Shown: positions 16,627 through 25,827, counted from the stretch's first letter. The stretch is DNA of 64,000 nt from UBA5078 sp040384465 (GCA_040384465.1 JAZKJF010000001.1:356813-420812), one strand, 5' to 3'. The notes: generated from the letters alone by a model not told the origin. A program made the numbers and translations.

Positions 16627-17844
16627 ATGATGGGGAATCGTTTGAATTTCAAAGTATTACCAGACTCTTTTGATCAAGAAGATTTCCTGCGCAATTACTG
16701 GCAGAAGAAGCCTTTGCTCATCCGCGCCAGCGGCAAACCGTTCGCAGACCCGCTCGAACCCGAGGAGCTGGCTGGGTTTGCCTGCGAGGACTTCATCGAG
16801 TCCCGGCTGATCCAATCCTATCCGGGCAATGGCGCCAGCCAATGGAAAGTGAGCAACGGACCGTTCACCGAATTGGACTTCCGCCGCTTGCCAGACACTC
16901 ACTGGAGCCTGCTTATTCAGGCGGTGGACCAGTGGCATGAAGGCGTCCGTGAGATGCTGGATGACTTCCGCTTCATTCCCAGCTGGCGTATCGACGATGT
17001 GATGATCAGCTATGCCACCGATGGCGGTGGCGTCGGCCCGCACTTCGACTACTACGACGTGTTCCTGATTCAGGGGCTGGGCAAGAAACGCTGGCGGCTG
17101 GGCGGCCATGTGGACAGCGACAGCGCCCTGCTTCCTGATCTGCCACTGCGCCTGCTGGCGGAATTCAACACCGAGGAAGACTGGATCGTGGAACCCGGTG
17201 ACATCCTCTATCTGCCCCCCAATCTCGCACACTACGGCGTGGCGATTGGCGACAGCATCACCTACTCGATTGGTTTCCGCACACCCTCGATCGCCGGCAT
17301 CATCGACGACTTGAGCAGCGAGGTCATGCAGGAGCTGCGCGAGGACCAGCGCTATGTCGACACCGACCCGCGCCTGCCGACTCGCAGTGGCGAGATTGAT
17401 ACCCGCGTTACCAGGCAGCTGATCAGCCTGTTGCAGGAACAGCTATTGAGCCCCGACAAGGTCACGCGCTGGTTCGGCCGCTACATGACCACGCCGAAAT
17501 ACCCGGACTTGGTGCCCGTCTGCGAAGAACAACTCGATCCAGACACCTTGCAGCAATATCGGACTGGCGGTCTGCGGCTGGTGAAAAATCCCTCGTCGCG
17601 CTTCGCCTTCACGGAACACGCTGACGGCAGTGCCGACCTCTTTGTGGACGGCCATGCCATCGCCTGCCCCGCGACGCTGACTGCGCTGCTGCCAGATCTG
17701 TGCGAAGCTCAGGGCGACAGCACTCAGTTGCAAGCAGTCTGGGACGCTTTCACGGCTGCAGGCGAGGACGGTGCCGCCTTGCTCGCCAGACTCTATAATC
17801 AAGGCAGTCTGCTAGGCGAACTGGAGGAAGAGGACGACGAATGA
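16627..17844 (+). CDS. roxA: Ribosomal protein uL16 arginine hydroxylase (RoxA/YcfD family)
   Basis: 2-oxoglutarate/Fe(II) oxygenase of the JmjC-like cupin family; E. coli YcfD hydroxylates an arginine of ribosomal protein uL16. The iron triad is visible as H139 and D141 in GVGPHFDYYDVF and H202 in LPPNLAHYGVAIG, and the neighbourhood RNYWQKKPLLIRA and WRIDDVMISYATDGGG matches the family. The 405 residues are a little longer than YcfD (373). The ATG at 16627 has a weak ribosome site; a TTG at 16642 preceded by GGGG is an alternative. The stop overlaps the next start by four bases (ATGA), so the two genes are translationally coupled. Confidence 0.92.
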   Translation: MMGNRLNFKVLPDSFDQEDFLRNYWQKKPLLIRASGKPFADPLEPEELAGFACEDFIESRLIQSYPGNGASQWKVSNGPFTELDFRRLPDTHWSLLIQAVDQWHEGVREMLDDFRFIPSWRIDDVMISYATDGGGVGPHFDYYDVFLIQGLGKKRWRLGGHVDSDSALLPDLPLRLLAEFNTEEDWIVEPGDILYLPPNLAHYGVAIGDSITYSIGFRTPSIAGIIDDLSSEVMQELREDQRYVDTDPRLPTRSGEIDTRVTRQLISLLQEQLLSPDKVTRWFGRYMTTPKYPDLVPVCEEQLDPDTLQQYRTGGLRLVKNPSSRFAFTEHADGSADLFVDGHAIACPATLTALLPDLCEAQGDSTQLQAVWDAFTAAGEDGAALLARLYNQGSLLGELEEEDDE

Positions 17845-18707
17845 CAACATCCCCCTATCGAATTCGAGAAACCCTTTATGGCACCTGCCCGACTATGGTC
17901 CGCTGCGTCACACGACTGCTCGCGACGCTCACTGTCGTGATGTGTAGCGCCACACTGACCTTGGGTTTGAGCCTGAACGCAGTGGCACAATCAGGCAACG
18001 GTGAACAGGCGGTTGTCCAGATTGTACGCCTGCAGCATCGCGACCCCGCACCAATCCGCGAAGCGATTGCCCCGCACCTGGACGAGCGCGGTGCCATCAG
18101 CCAGATCGACAACAACTTGATCATCAGCACCACCCGCGCCAACCTTGCGGAGCTGCAGAGCCTGATCACCGAACTGGATGTGCCGCGTCGGCAACTGCGC
18201 ATCAGCGTCGATTTCCATTACGGTCGTCCAACAACTCCGACACCCATCAACAGTGTTGCTTCTGACAGCAGCGTGGTCACCACCATCAGCACGCAGGACC
18301 CGGCGGATTACTCCGTACAAAGCATCGTGGTCAGCGAGGGCGAGTTCGCGCACTTCAGCCTTGTCAGCAGCACCCCGCAGACCGGGCTGCGATTCACTGA
18401 ACTCGGGGCAGTGCTCAGCCAGGAGCGTGAGCGAAGTGGCAGCAGCCTGACAGTCAGCGCCGAACCCCGTGGCCAGCGTGCCGTTCTCGAAATTGCCTCA
18501 GAACAACGTCAACCGGACAGCAGCCAGCAGGTGATCAGCAGCACGCTGGAGCTGGATTTCAATACCTGGCAGGTCATCAGCAACAGCGCTGCCGGTTTGC
18601 CGACGACTGACGACACGACCGCCAGCACAACCGTCAACACAACGCAGATACTGACAACGACCAACACTCCCAATGTTATCGCGGTGCGTGTCGAACTCCT
18701 GCCTTGA
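17841..18707 (+). CDS. Exported protein with a secretin N-domain (NolW-like) fold
   Basis: 288 residues. After an N-terminal arm there is a signal peptide (hydrophobic ~residues 24-44, cleavage plausible after AVA). Residues ~57-118 match the small periplasmic domain of secretins: IVRLQHRDPAPIREAI, a run ending NNLIISTTRANLAELQSLI, and ELDVPRRQLRISV. No secretin barrel follows; the rest is beta-prone and ends in a Thr-rich stretch. It is therefore a free-standing periplasmic relative rather than a pore. ATG 17841 has GAGGA seven bases upstream and overlaps the roxA stop; ATG 17895 would give a more standard signal peptide. Function unknown; no type II, III or IV pilus gene is nearby. Confidence 0.7.
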   Translation: MTTSPYRIRETLYGTCPTMVRCVTRLLATLTVVMCSATLTLGLSLNAVAQSGNGEQAVVQIVRLQHRDPAPIREAIAPHLDERGAISQIDNNLIISTTRANLAELQSLITELDVPRRQLRISVDFHYGRPTTPTPINSVASDSSVVTTISTQDPADYSVQSIVVSEGEFAHFSLVSSTPQTGLRFTELGAVLSQERERSGSSLTVSAEPRGQRAVLEIASEQRQPDSSQQVISSTLELDFNTWQVISNSAAGLPTTDDTTASTTVNTTQILTTTNTPNVIAVRVELLP

Positions 18708-18740
18708 CGGCAGCCTTTAGCCGCTCTGGTGGAGTCGTGA

Positions 18741-20138
18741 TTGCAGGCCTCCACGCCGTCTGAGCCTCGGGATATTCCGGTGATGAACAACTACTTCCTT
18801 CAGGAACTGCCCTACGAGCGCGACAGTGCTACCTTGCTGCGGCAGTTCTCTGCCCTGCCCGGCCTGGTGTTGCTCGACAGCGGGCTGGGCGACACACAGC
18901 ACAACCAGAACGTGCGCTACGATATTCTCAGCGCACTGCCGGATCTGCTGATCAGCGAGGAAGCCGGTTCGGTTGTGCTGCACACGGAACATTCCGCAAC
19001 GCCCTTTGCAGGCGACATCTTCGCGGCGGTCGACGCAGGCTTGCAGCAGATGAGCCCCCCAGCAGAGATCACCATGCCCGCATTGCTTGCGGCCTTGCCT
19101 TTCAAGGGCGGCGCCATCGGCAGTTTCGGTTATGAACGGCAATCCCGAATCGGCATCTACTCCTGGGCGGTTGTCGTCGATCATCAGCTCGCCAGAACGC
19201 TGCTGTTCGCTCTCCCGAACTGTGCGCCAAACACGCGACAGCGGGTGCTGGATTGTCTGCAGGCACAGCCTGGCTCGTTAAAATCCTTCAAGCTGCACCA
19301 GCCGTTTACCTCCAACTTCACGGCAGACGGCTACAAGGCAGCTTTCGACAGGATTCAGGACTATATTCATGCTGGCGACTGCTATCAGGTCAATCTCGCG
19401 CAGCGTTTCACGTCCCGTTATGAGGGCGACCCCTTGAGCGCCTACCTGCATCTGCGCCAACACATCCACAGCCCGTTCTCGGCCTATATGCAGCGCGATC
19501 AAGGGGCTGTGCTCAGTTTCTCACCCGAGCGCTTCGTTGCAGTCGAGGAGGGTCGGGTGCTGACCCAGCCCATCAAAGGTACCCGACCGCGCAGCGATGA
19601 CGCGGCCCAGGACCGGTTGCTGGCCGCCGAACTACAGGCCAGCGACAAAGACCGCGCGGAAAATCTGATGATCGTGGATCTGCTACGCAATGATCTGGGC
19701 AGCATTTGTGTGACTGGGTCAGTGCAGGTCGACAAACTCTTCGAGCTGCAAAGTTTCAGCAATGTACATCACCTGGTCAGCAGCATCAGTGGGACGCTGA
19801 GTACGGAACACTCCCCTCTGGACCTGCTGCGGAACAGTTTTCCGGGCGGGTCAATCACAGGGGCACCAAAACGGCGGGCGATGCAGATTATTGCGGAACT
19901 GGAGCCAGATGGCCGCAAAGTGTACTGCGGGGCCATCGGTTATATCGGTTTTGACGGCAGAATGGACAGCAATATCACTATCCGCACGCTGTTGTGCGAG
20001 GCTCCCGATATTCTTTGCTGGGGCGGTGGCGGCATCGTCGCCGACTCCGTTTGGAGCGCGGAATATCAGGAGAGTTATGACAAGATAAACAATATTATCA
20101 ATGCACTATATCACCCTTCTAATCCAAAAAATGATTAG
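18741..20138 (+). CDS. pabB: Aminodeoxychorismate synthase component I
   Basis: Converts chorismate and ammonia to 4-amino-4-deoxychorismate on the way to p-aminobenzoate and folate. The 465-residue product has the chorismate-binding signatures GDCYQVNLAQRF, ENLMIVDLLRNDLG and PGGSITGAPKRRAMQII. The PIKGTRPR form, with lysine, marks the PabB branch rather than anthranilate synthase. TTG 18741 is used because GGTGGAG stands six bases before it; ATG 18783 is a weaker alternative. Its glutaminase partner PabA is not in the window. The last four bases overlap the end of convergent thrH. Confidence 0.93.
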   Translation: MQASTPSEPRDIPVMNNYFLQELPYERDSATLLRQFSALPGLVLLDSGLGDTQHNQNVRYDILSALPDLLISEEAGSVVLHTEHSATPFAGDIFAAVDAGLQQMSPPAEITMPALLAALPFKGGAIGSFGYERQSRIGIYSWAVVVDHQLARTLLFALPNCAPNTRQRVLDCLQAQPGSLKSFKLHQPFTSNFTADGYKAAFDRIQDYIHAGDCYQVNLAQRFTSRYEGDPLSAYLHLRQHIHSPFSAYMQRDQGAVLSFSPERFVAVEEGRVLTQPIKGTRPRSDDAAQDRLLAAELQASDKDRAENLMIVDLLRNDLGSICVTGSVQVDKLFELQSFSNVHHLVSSISGTLSTEHSPLDLLRNSFPGGSITGAPKRRAMQIIAELEPDGRKVYCGAIGYIGFDGRMDSNITIRTLLCEAPDILCWGGGGIVADSVWSAEYQESYDKINNIINALYHPSNPKND

Positions 20139-20752
20139 AAAGTCAGGTCGCGCGGGCTGCCCTTGATGAACTCTCTACGCAGATCATCGTACTCCTCAAC
20201 GGAGGCAAACTGGGGGAACTCGGCAATCACATTGGCTGGCGCACGGAACAGCACGCCGACATCGGCTTCGGACAGCATGGTGGTGTCGTTATAGGAATCA
20301 CCGGCTGCCAGCACGCGATAGTTCAACTCATGGAAGGCCTTCACGCACTGACGTTTGGGGTCTTTCTGACGCAGCTTGTAATCCACCACCATGCCCTTGT
20401 CGTCGGTGATCAGACGGTGGCAGAACAGGGTCGGGAAGCCGAGCTGACGCATCAGAGGCTGTGAAAATTCGTAGAAAGTGTCAGAGAGAATGACGACCTG
20501 GAAACGCTCGCGCGCCCAGTCGATGAACTCCCTGGCGCCTGGCATCGGTGTCATGCCCGCGATCACTTCCTGAATGTCCGGCAGGCCGAGTTTGTGCTCG
20601 GCCAATATGCGCAGACGCTGGCGCATCAACACATCGTAGTCGGGAATGTCGCGCGTCGTAGCGCGCAATTCCTCAATTCCGGTACGCTCGGCAAACCCAA
20701 TCCAGATTTCCGGTACCAGTACACCTTCCAGATCAAGACAGACAACTTCCAA
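20135..20752 (-). CDS. thrH: Phosphoserine phosphatase / homoserine phosphotransferase ThrH
   Basis: HAD-family enzyme characterised in Pseudomonas, which dephosphorylates phosphoserine and can pass the phosphate to homoserine, tying serine to threonine synthesis. The 205-residue product begins MEVVCLDLEGVLVPEIW with the nucleophile Asp in DLEG, has VVILSDTFYEFSQPLM and the metal site AAGDSYNDTTML; length and sequence closely follow P. aeruginosa ThrH. The order pabB-thrH-cysH is also that of Pseudomonas. It converges on pabB with a 4-bp overlap. Confidence 0.95.
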   Translation of the reverse strand: MEVVCLDLEGVLVPEIWIGFAERTGIEELRATTRDIPDYDVLMRQRLRILAEHKLGLPDIQEVIAGMTPMPGAREFIDWARERFQVVILSDTFYEFSQPLMRQLGFPTLFCHRLITDDKGMVVDYKLRQKDPKRQCVKAFHELNYRVLAAGDSYNDTTMLSEADVGVLFRAPANVIAEFPQFASVEEYDDLRREFIKGSPRDLTF

Positions 20753-20882
20753 CGCATTTCCCCTTCGCCAGTGGCTGAATTTTAAGACGCGTCAATGTAC
20801 CCACATCCGCCGCCCTATGCAAGGCAAGCGGCAGGCTCGCAGCGGCACTGGCGGGTTTACCTGCCGGGGTAAATCATAGAGA

Positions 20883-21698
20883 ATGGCCGCGCCCTCTTCA
20901 GACACTTCGGCATACTCTTTTTCAAATTTTCATACTGACCAACAAGTGATGCATCACATGATCAATGCACAGAATATCGCTGAATTAAATGCTCTTTTTC
21001 AGGACATGGAGCCCAAGGAAATACTCCGTCGAGTGCTCGCTGAGGTTCCCAATATCGCCATCTCTTTCAGCGGTGCCGAAGACGTGGCACTGGTGGTCAT
21101 GGCCTGGAAGCTGAACAAGAACATCAAGGTCTTCAGTCTCGATACCGGCCGTCTGCATCCTGAAACCCTGCGCTTCATCGAGCAGGTACGCAAGCAGTAC
21201 AAAATCGACATCCAGTTCCTCACTCCGGACGCACAGCGCCTGCAGGCACTGGTGAGCAGCAAGGGCTTGTTCAGTTTTTACGAGGACGGCCATGAAGAGT
21301 GCTGCGGCGTTCGCAAGATCGAGCCACTACGCCGCATGCTGGGCACGGTGGATGGTTGGATCACCGGGCAGCGCAAAGATCAGAGCCCGACCCGCTCACA
21401 GGTCGCCACCGCCGAATTGGACAAGGCTTTCTCGACGCCTGAAAAACCCCTGTTGAAGTTCAACCCCTTCGCCAACTGGACCTCCAAACAAGTCTGGGAC
21501 TATATCCGCATGTTCGACGTGCCTTACAACTCTCTGCACGACAAAGGTTTCATCAGCATTGGCTGCGAACCCTGCACGCGCCCTGTGGGACCGAACCAGC
21601 ACGAACGCGAAGGACGCTGGTGGTGGGAAGAAGCGACAGCCAAAGAATGCGGCCTGCACAAACCCGGCGTCATCGCCACGGACAACAAGCCGACCTGA
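20883..21698 (+). CDS. cysH: Adenylylsulfate (APS) reductase, Fe-S type
   Basis: Reduces activated sulfate to sulfite in assimilatory sulfur metabolism. The PP-loop-like SFSGAEDVALV and the LDTGRLHPETL motif identify the family. The cysteine pattern ECCGVRK plus GCEPCTRP supplies the [4Fe-4S] ligands that characterise APS reductases; PAPS reductases of the E. coli kind lack them. So APS is the predicted substrate, as in Pseudomonas. 271 residues, normal length. The regulator gene cysB converges on it with only four bases between the stops. Confidence 0.95.
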   Translation: MAAPSSDTSAYSFSNFHTDQQVMHHMINAQNIAELNALFQDMEPKEILRRVLAEVPNIAISFSGAEDVALVVMAWKLNKNIKVFSLDTGRLHPETLRFIEQVRKQYKIDIQFLTPDAQRLQALVSSKGLFSFYEDGHEECCGVRKIEPLRRMLGTVDGWITGQRKDQSPTRSQVATAELDKAFSTPEKPLLKFNPFANWTSKQVWDYIRMFDVPYNSLHDKGFISIGCEPCTRPVGPNQHEREGRWWWEEATAKECGLHKPGVIATDNKPT

Positions 21699-21702
21699 AT
21701 CC

Positions 21703-22689
21703 TCAGCCCGTCTGATGATGGACGGGAATGTCAGCCATCACGAACAGCGCATCGATCTCTGCCTGACTCTGGCAGGCCAGCACGGTATCAATGATGTCGT
21801 GCTGCAGATGAGGCGCAAACATGGTGATGAAATCCATCATGAAACCCCGCAGAAACGCCCCGCGCCGGAACCCGATGCGGGTGATGCTGTAATCGAACAG
21901 ATGGCTGACGTCCACCGCCACCAGATCTTTATCTTTCTCCGCGTCATAAGCCATGCTGGCCACGATGCCGATACCAATCCCTAGCCGCACATAGGTCTTG
22001 ATGACATCGGCATCGGCCGCCGTCACGACCACGCGCAGCGACAGGCCACGCTCACTGAAGGCCTGATCGAGCTTGGCCCGCCCGGTGAACCCCGAGACAT
22101 AGGTGACAATCGGATAAGCCGCAATATCGGCATGACTCAGGCGCGCGACCTGTGTCAGCGGATGCTGCAAAGGCAGCAACAGGACGCGGTTCCAGCGGTA
22201 ACAGGGCAACATCACCAGATCCCCCACCAACTCCATGGACTCCGTCGCAATCGCGAAGTCAGCCGTGCCCTGCGCCGCCAACTCCGCAATCTGCAGCGGC
22301 GTACCCTGATGCATGTGCAACGACACCTCGGGATACTTGCTGATGAAGCGCTGAATCACGGGCGGCAGCACATAGCGGGATTGGGTATGAGTCGTGGCGA
22401 TGGACAGGCTGCCGGCATTGTCGGCGCTGAACTCCTGCGCGATGGCGCGAATGTTCTCAGCCCCCAGCAGTACTTCGCCAGCCGCCTCCAGAATGCGTTG
22501 CCCGGCCGGGGTGAGGCCCGTCAGATGCTTGCCACTGCGCACGAAAATCTGCACACCCAACTCGTCTTCCAGGAGCAGAATCTGTTTGCTTACACCAGGT
22601 TGTGAGGTGAATAGACTCTGGGCAGCAGCCGACACATTCATGCCCCGGCGGGCCACTTCCCAGATATAACGCAGTTGCTGCAGCTTCAC
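21703..22689 (-). CDS. cysB: LysR-family regulator of cysteine synthesis CysB
   Basis: Transcription activator of sulfate assimilation genes that senses N-acetylserine. The N-terminal winged helix-turn-helix begins KLQQLRYIWEVARRGMNVSA and includes SQPGVSKQI, both highly conserved in CysB; the effector domain has STTHTQSRYVLP and the ligand-binding VTYVSGFTGR. GTG 22689 gives 328 residues, close to the usual 324, with TAGGA upstream; the frame continues further but overlaps the upstream 5'-nucleotidase gene. That stop codon overlaps this GTG (GTGA), so the two are coupled. The very close Cbl paralogue cannot be wholly excluded, but length and context favour CysB. Confidence 0.94.
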   Translation of the reverse strand: MKLQQLRYIWEVARRGMNVSAAAQSLFTSQPGVSKQILLLEDELGVQIFVRSGKHLTGLTPAGQRILEAAGEVLLGAENIRAIAQEFSADNAGSLSIATTHTQSRYVLPPVIQRFISKYPEVSLHMHQGTPLQIAELAAQGTADFAIATESMELVGDLVMLPCYRWNRVLLLPLQHPLTQVARLSHADIAAYPIVTYVSGFTGRAKLDQAFSERGLSLRVVVTAADADVIKTYVRLGIGIGIVASMAYDAEKDKDLVAVDVSHLFDYSITRIGFRRGAFLRGFMMDFITMFAPHLQHDIIDTVLACQSQAEIDALFVMADIPVHHQTG

Positions 22690-23633
22690 GATCCTACCTT
22701 TTGCGAACCCTTTTGAGGAACCTGCTGCGGAACAGGCGGATTGTTGGCGACTCCACTCGGCACATGCCCGGTGGCGACATGATTGCGGGCAGACTCGCAA
22801 TGGCCCTGCTGATCGTCGAAGAACACATCGGCGTCATAGGCGCTCAGGAAGGCGCCTTTGTCCATGCCACCGAGGAACAAGGACTCGTCGATGCGGATGT
22901 TCCAGGCCCGCAACGTCTTCACCACGCGCTCGTGAGTGGGCGCCGAACGCGCCGTCACCAGACAGGTGCGGATTGGCGATTCCCCCGGAGCAAATTCCAT
23001 CTGCAACTGCTGCAAGGCCGCCAGAAAAGGTTTGAATGGGCCGCCGGAGAGCGGCCGGTTCGCCGCCAGCGTCTCGCTCTCGGTGAAGGCCTGCAGGCCG
23101 CTGGCCTTGTAGATACGCTCGGCTTCGTCCGAGAACAGCACGGCGTCGCCATCGAAGGCAAACTTGAGCTTACCCTCGGTGCTGGCCGTTACCGTGGACG
23201 GCAGAATGGTCGCAGCCGCGATGCCCAGCTCCAGCGCATGCCGCACATCACCGCCGTCGGTGGAGAGAAACAGATGGCTGTTGAAGGCCGCAATATAACG
23301 ATAGGGACTGTCGCCACCGCAGAACGCAGCGCGGGTGATGTGCAGGCCATAGTGGCGAATGGAGTTGAAAACCCGCAGCCCCGTATCCGCACTGTTGCGG
23401 GACAGCAGAATCACCTCGACCCGCTCGGCCCCCAGCAGCTTGTTGAGATTGAGCAGCTTGTTCACCAGCCCGAACGCATCACCGGGGGCCAATGGCTCCT
23501 CCTCGTGAGCGATCTGATACTGCTGATACGCCTCCAGGCCCTGTTCTTCGTAGACCCGGTGACTGTCGCTCAGATCGAACAGCGCGCGCGAAGAGATCGC
23601 GATCACCAACTTGTCTACCCGCTTGTCCGCCAT
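22686..23633 (-). CDS. Cytosolic 5'-nucleotidase (NT5C1-like family)
   Basis: Bacterial member of the 5'-nucleotidase family related to animal cytosolic nucleotidase I, which hydrolyses nucleoside monophosphates such as AMP. Recognised from KLVIAISSRALFDLSDSH, the central LLSRNSADTGLRVFNSI, and SGLDGG-type segments such as FLGGMDKGAFL with YDADVFFDDQ near the end. 315 residues. ATG 23633 is favoured by GAGGAG six bases upstream. It overlaps the cysB start by four bases. The last ~30 residues are Pro/Val/Gln-rich and unlike the rest. A regulatory link to sulfur (for example through 3'-phosphoadenosine phosphate) is only a guess. Confidence 0.85.
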   Translation of the reverse strand: MADKRVDKLVIAISSRALFDLSDSHRVYEEQGLEAYQQYQIAHEEEPLAPGDAFGLVNKLLNLNKLLGAERVEVILLSRNSADTGLRVFNSIRHYGLHITRAAFCGGDSPYRYIAAFNSHLFLSTDGGDVRHALELGIAAATILPSTVTASTEGKLKFAFDGDAVLFSDEAERIYKASGLQAFTESETLAANRPLSGGPFKPFLAALQQLQMEFAPGESPIRTCLVTARSAPTHERVVKTLRAWNIRIDESLFLGGMDKGAFLSAYDADVFFDDQQGHCESARNHVATGHVPSGVANNPPVPQQVPQKGSQKVGS

Positions 23634-23665
23634 CGATTTACTCCTCATGCATCCTTGTGGGTGAT

Positions 23666-24298
23666 TCATTGCGCGCAGGTCAGGCCCAGGCCGCGTAGAT
23701 TACAGTATCCGGCCGGATTCTTGCCGAGGTATTGCTGGTGGTAATCCTCTGCATAATAAAATACTTCCAATGCTTTGATTTCAGAAGTGATTACCCCGTG
23801 ACCCGTCGCATCAAGAAGCGGCTGAAAGCGGGTCTTGCTGTCGAGCGCCATAGCCAACTGCTGCGCAGTGGTGGTGTAGATCGCCGAGCGATACTGAGTA
23901 CCGCGATCATTGCCCTGACGCATTCCCTGAGTCGGATCATGAGACTCCCAGAACAGTTGCAACAATCTTGCGTAGGAAATCACCGCCGGTCGATAGAACA
24001 CGATGACGACCTCGGTATGCCCGGTGCGACCACTGCACACTTCTTCATAGGTCGGGTTCGCTGTGATGCCACCGGCATAGCCGACTGCCGTGCTGTAAAC
24101 GCCTTCCTGGCGCCAGAACAACCGCTCGACTCCCCAGAAACATCCCATGGCAAACACGGCACTCTCCACGTCATCCGGCATGGTGCCCTGCAGAGGAGCA
24201 CCATTCACGAAATGACGATTGCCTACGCGCATTGCCTGCGCCCTGCCAGGCAATGCCGTGGCTGCAGTTGGCACACTGTCAGGCTTGTTGAACAGCAT
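23666..24298 (-). CDS. msrA: Peptide methionine sulfoxide reductase MsrA
   Basis: Repairs methionine-S-sulfoxide in proteins. The catalytic motif AMGCFWGVERLFW with the active-site Cys, then GYAGGITANPTYEEVCSG, TGHTEVV and the C-terminal EDYHQQYL are all present; the late cysteines (YCNLRGLGLTC) can act as resolving residues. 210 residues. ATG 24298 has GGAGG seven bases upstream. Lies 32 bp upstream of the 5'-nucleotidase gene on the same strand, so it may head the msrA-nucleotidase-cysB unit, which would group sulfur-related functions. Confidence 0.96.
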   Translation of the reverse strand: MLFNKPDSVPTAATALPGRAQAMRVGNRHFVNGAPLQGTMPDDVESAVFAMGCFWGVERLFWRQEGVYSTAVGYAGGITANPTYEEVCSGRTGHTEVVIVFYRPAVISYARLLQLFWESHDPTQGMRQGNDRGTQYRSAIYTTTAQQLAMALDSKTRFQPLLDATGHGVITSEIKALEVFYYAEDYHQQYLGKNPAGYCNLRGLGLTCAQ

Positions 24299-24583
24299 AT
24301 TGATCCTCCGACAGACGCCCGTGCCACGACACCTGAGCAGCTAGTTGAAAAGGTCTGCAAGGCCGATGGCGAAAGGCCCGGCGGCTTGAATGATAACCTT
24401 TGATGAGGCATGATCGCGCCTCGATCAAGGGCGCTGCGATGGAATATTTTGCCACCGCTTTATTATTACCCTGTACTGATTCTCCAAGACTGTAGCATGA
24501 AGTATGACTGGGAAGTCTGACCGGGACGCCCAGCCCTCCAAACTCTCCAATCTTTACACGACCACTGACCAAGGATCTATCCC

Positions 24584-25765
24584 ATGACTTCCGCACTGAT
24601 GAGCAACTATGGCAACCCTGAACTGGAATTCGACCACGGCACGGGTTGCTATCTGGTCACCGCATCCGGTGAGCGCTATCTGGATTTCACCATGGGAATC
24701 GCCGTGAATTGCCTCGGCCACTGCCATCCTCATCTGGTCGCCGCACTGCAGGAACAGTCACAGAAGATCTGGCACAGCTCTAACCTCTTCCGCATTCCCG
24801 GGACCGAGCGCCTGGCTCGCCGACTTGTGGACCTGACCTTCGCGGACCGCGTCTTCTTCAGCAATTCCGGCACCGAAGCGGTCGAGGCTGGCTTCAAGAT
24901 CATGCGGCGCTACCATTACAGTCGTGGCGAGGCGCAGCGGGTGCGTATCATCGCATTGTCGCAGTCCTTCCACGGCCGTACCCTGGCACCACTGGCGGCC
25001 AGTGCCAACCCGCTGCACATCGAAGGCTTCCTGACCGGTGACCCCGGTTTCGACCAGGTTCCCTGGGGTGATATCGCCGCATTACGTGCCGCCATCACCG
25101 ACACTACGGCGGGTGTCATTCTGGAGCCCATTCAGGGCGAAGGCGGCATCCGTGTCACGCCTTTCGACTACCTGCACCAGGTGCGTGAATTATGTGACGA
25201 GCTGGGCATTCTGCTGATGTTCGATGAAGTACAGTCGGGCGTGGGCCGTTCCGGCCACCTCTACGCTTATCAGGCATCGGGCGTCGCTCCCGACCTGCTG
25301 GCATCGGCCAAGGGCTTGGGCGGGGGCTTCCCGATCGGCGCCTGCCTTGCCACGGAACGCGTCTCGGCACCGATGGTGGCTGGCACTCATGGCAGCACTT
25401 TCGGTGGCAACCCACTGGCAACAGCGGTTGGCAATGCGGTGCTGGATGTCATCATGGCGCCTGGATTTCTTGAGGAGGTTATACAGCGCTCTGCTCAACT
25501 TTGTGACGGTCTCGCCGATATCATCGCGGACTATCCTGGCATTCTGACCCAGCAGACCGGCATGGGACTGATGATAGGAATGAAATGCGTCGTCAACAAC
25601 GCCGATTTTGCCGCCGCGCTCAAGGAGGCAAAGCTGCTGGTTGTGAAGGCAGGCGGCAACTCCTTGCGGCTGCTGCCGCCCTTGAATGTCACCGCAGCAG
25701 AGATAGAGCAAGCCTTGACGACCATTCGCCAGACTTGTGCCTTGTGGCCGACAACCGGCAGTTGA
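24584..25765 (+). CDS. argD: Acetylornithine aminotransferase
   Basis: PLP enzyme of arginine synthesis that makes N-acetylornithine from the semialdehyde; relatives also act on succinyl-ornithine or succinyl-diaminopimelate. Class III aminotransferase motifs: FSNSGTEAVEAGFKI, ILEPIQGEGGI, LLMFDEVQSGVGRSG, and the Schiff-base lysine K243 in SAKGLGGGFPIGA. 393 residues, normal. ATG 24584 follows AAGGA. The 285 bp before it, divergent from msrA, hold no gene and no promoter I can name firmly. Catabolic AstC/AruC cannot be separated from ArgD by sequence alone, but no ast genes are nearby. Confidence 0.9.
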   Translation: MTSALMSNYGNPELEFDHGTGCYLVTASGERYLDFTMGIAVNCLGHCHPHLVAALQEQSQKIWHSSNLFRIPGTERLARRLVDLTFADRVFFSNSGTEAVEAGFKIMRRYHYSRGEAQRVRIIALSQSFHGRTLAPLAASANPLHIEGFLTGDPGFDQVPWGDIAALRAAITDTTAGVILEPIQGEGGIRVTPFDYLHQVRELCDELGILLMFDEVQSGVGRSGHLYAYQASGVAPDLLASAKGLGGGFPIGACLATERVSAPMVAGTHGSTFGGNPLATAVGNAVLDVIMAPGFLEEVIQRSAQLCDGLADIIADYPGILTQQTGMGLMIGMKCVVNNADFAAALKEAKLLVVKAGGNSLRLLPPLNVTAAEIEQALTTIRQTCALWPTTGS

Positions 25766-25827
25766 AACGATCACTGAAATCAGTGTCAAAGAGAGTACTC
25801 GTGCAGTGATGCAGGGAACCCCGGCCA

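Noticed and set aside
22701..23744. 347-codon plus-strand ORF opposite the 5'-nucleotidase gene
   Set aside because: The minus-strand protein has clear family motifs and a good ribosome site; the plus-strand frame has neither.
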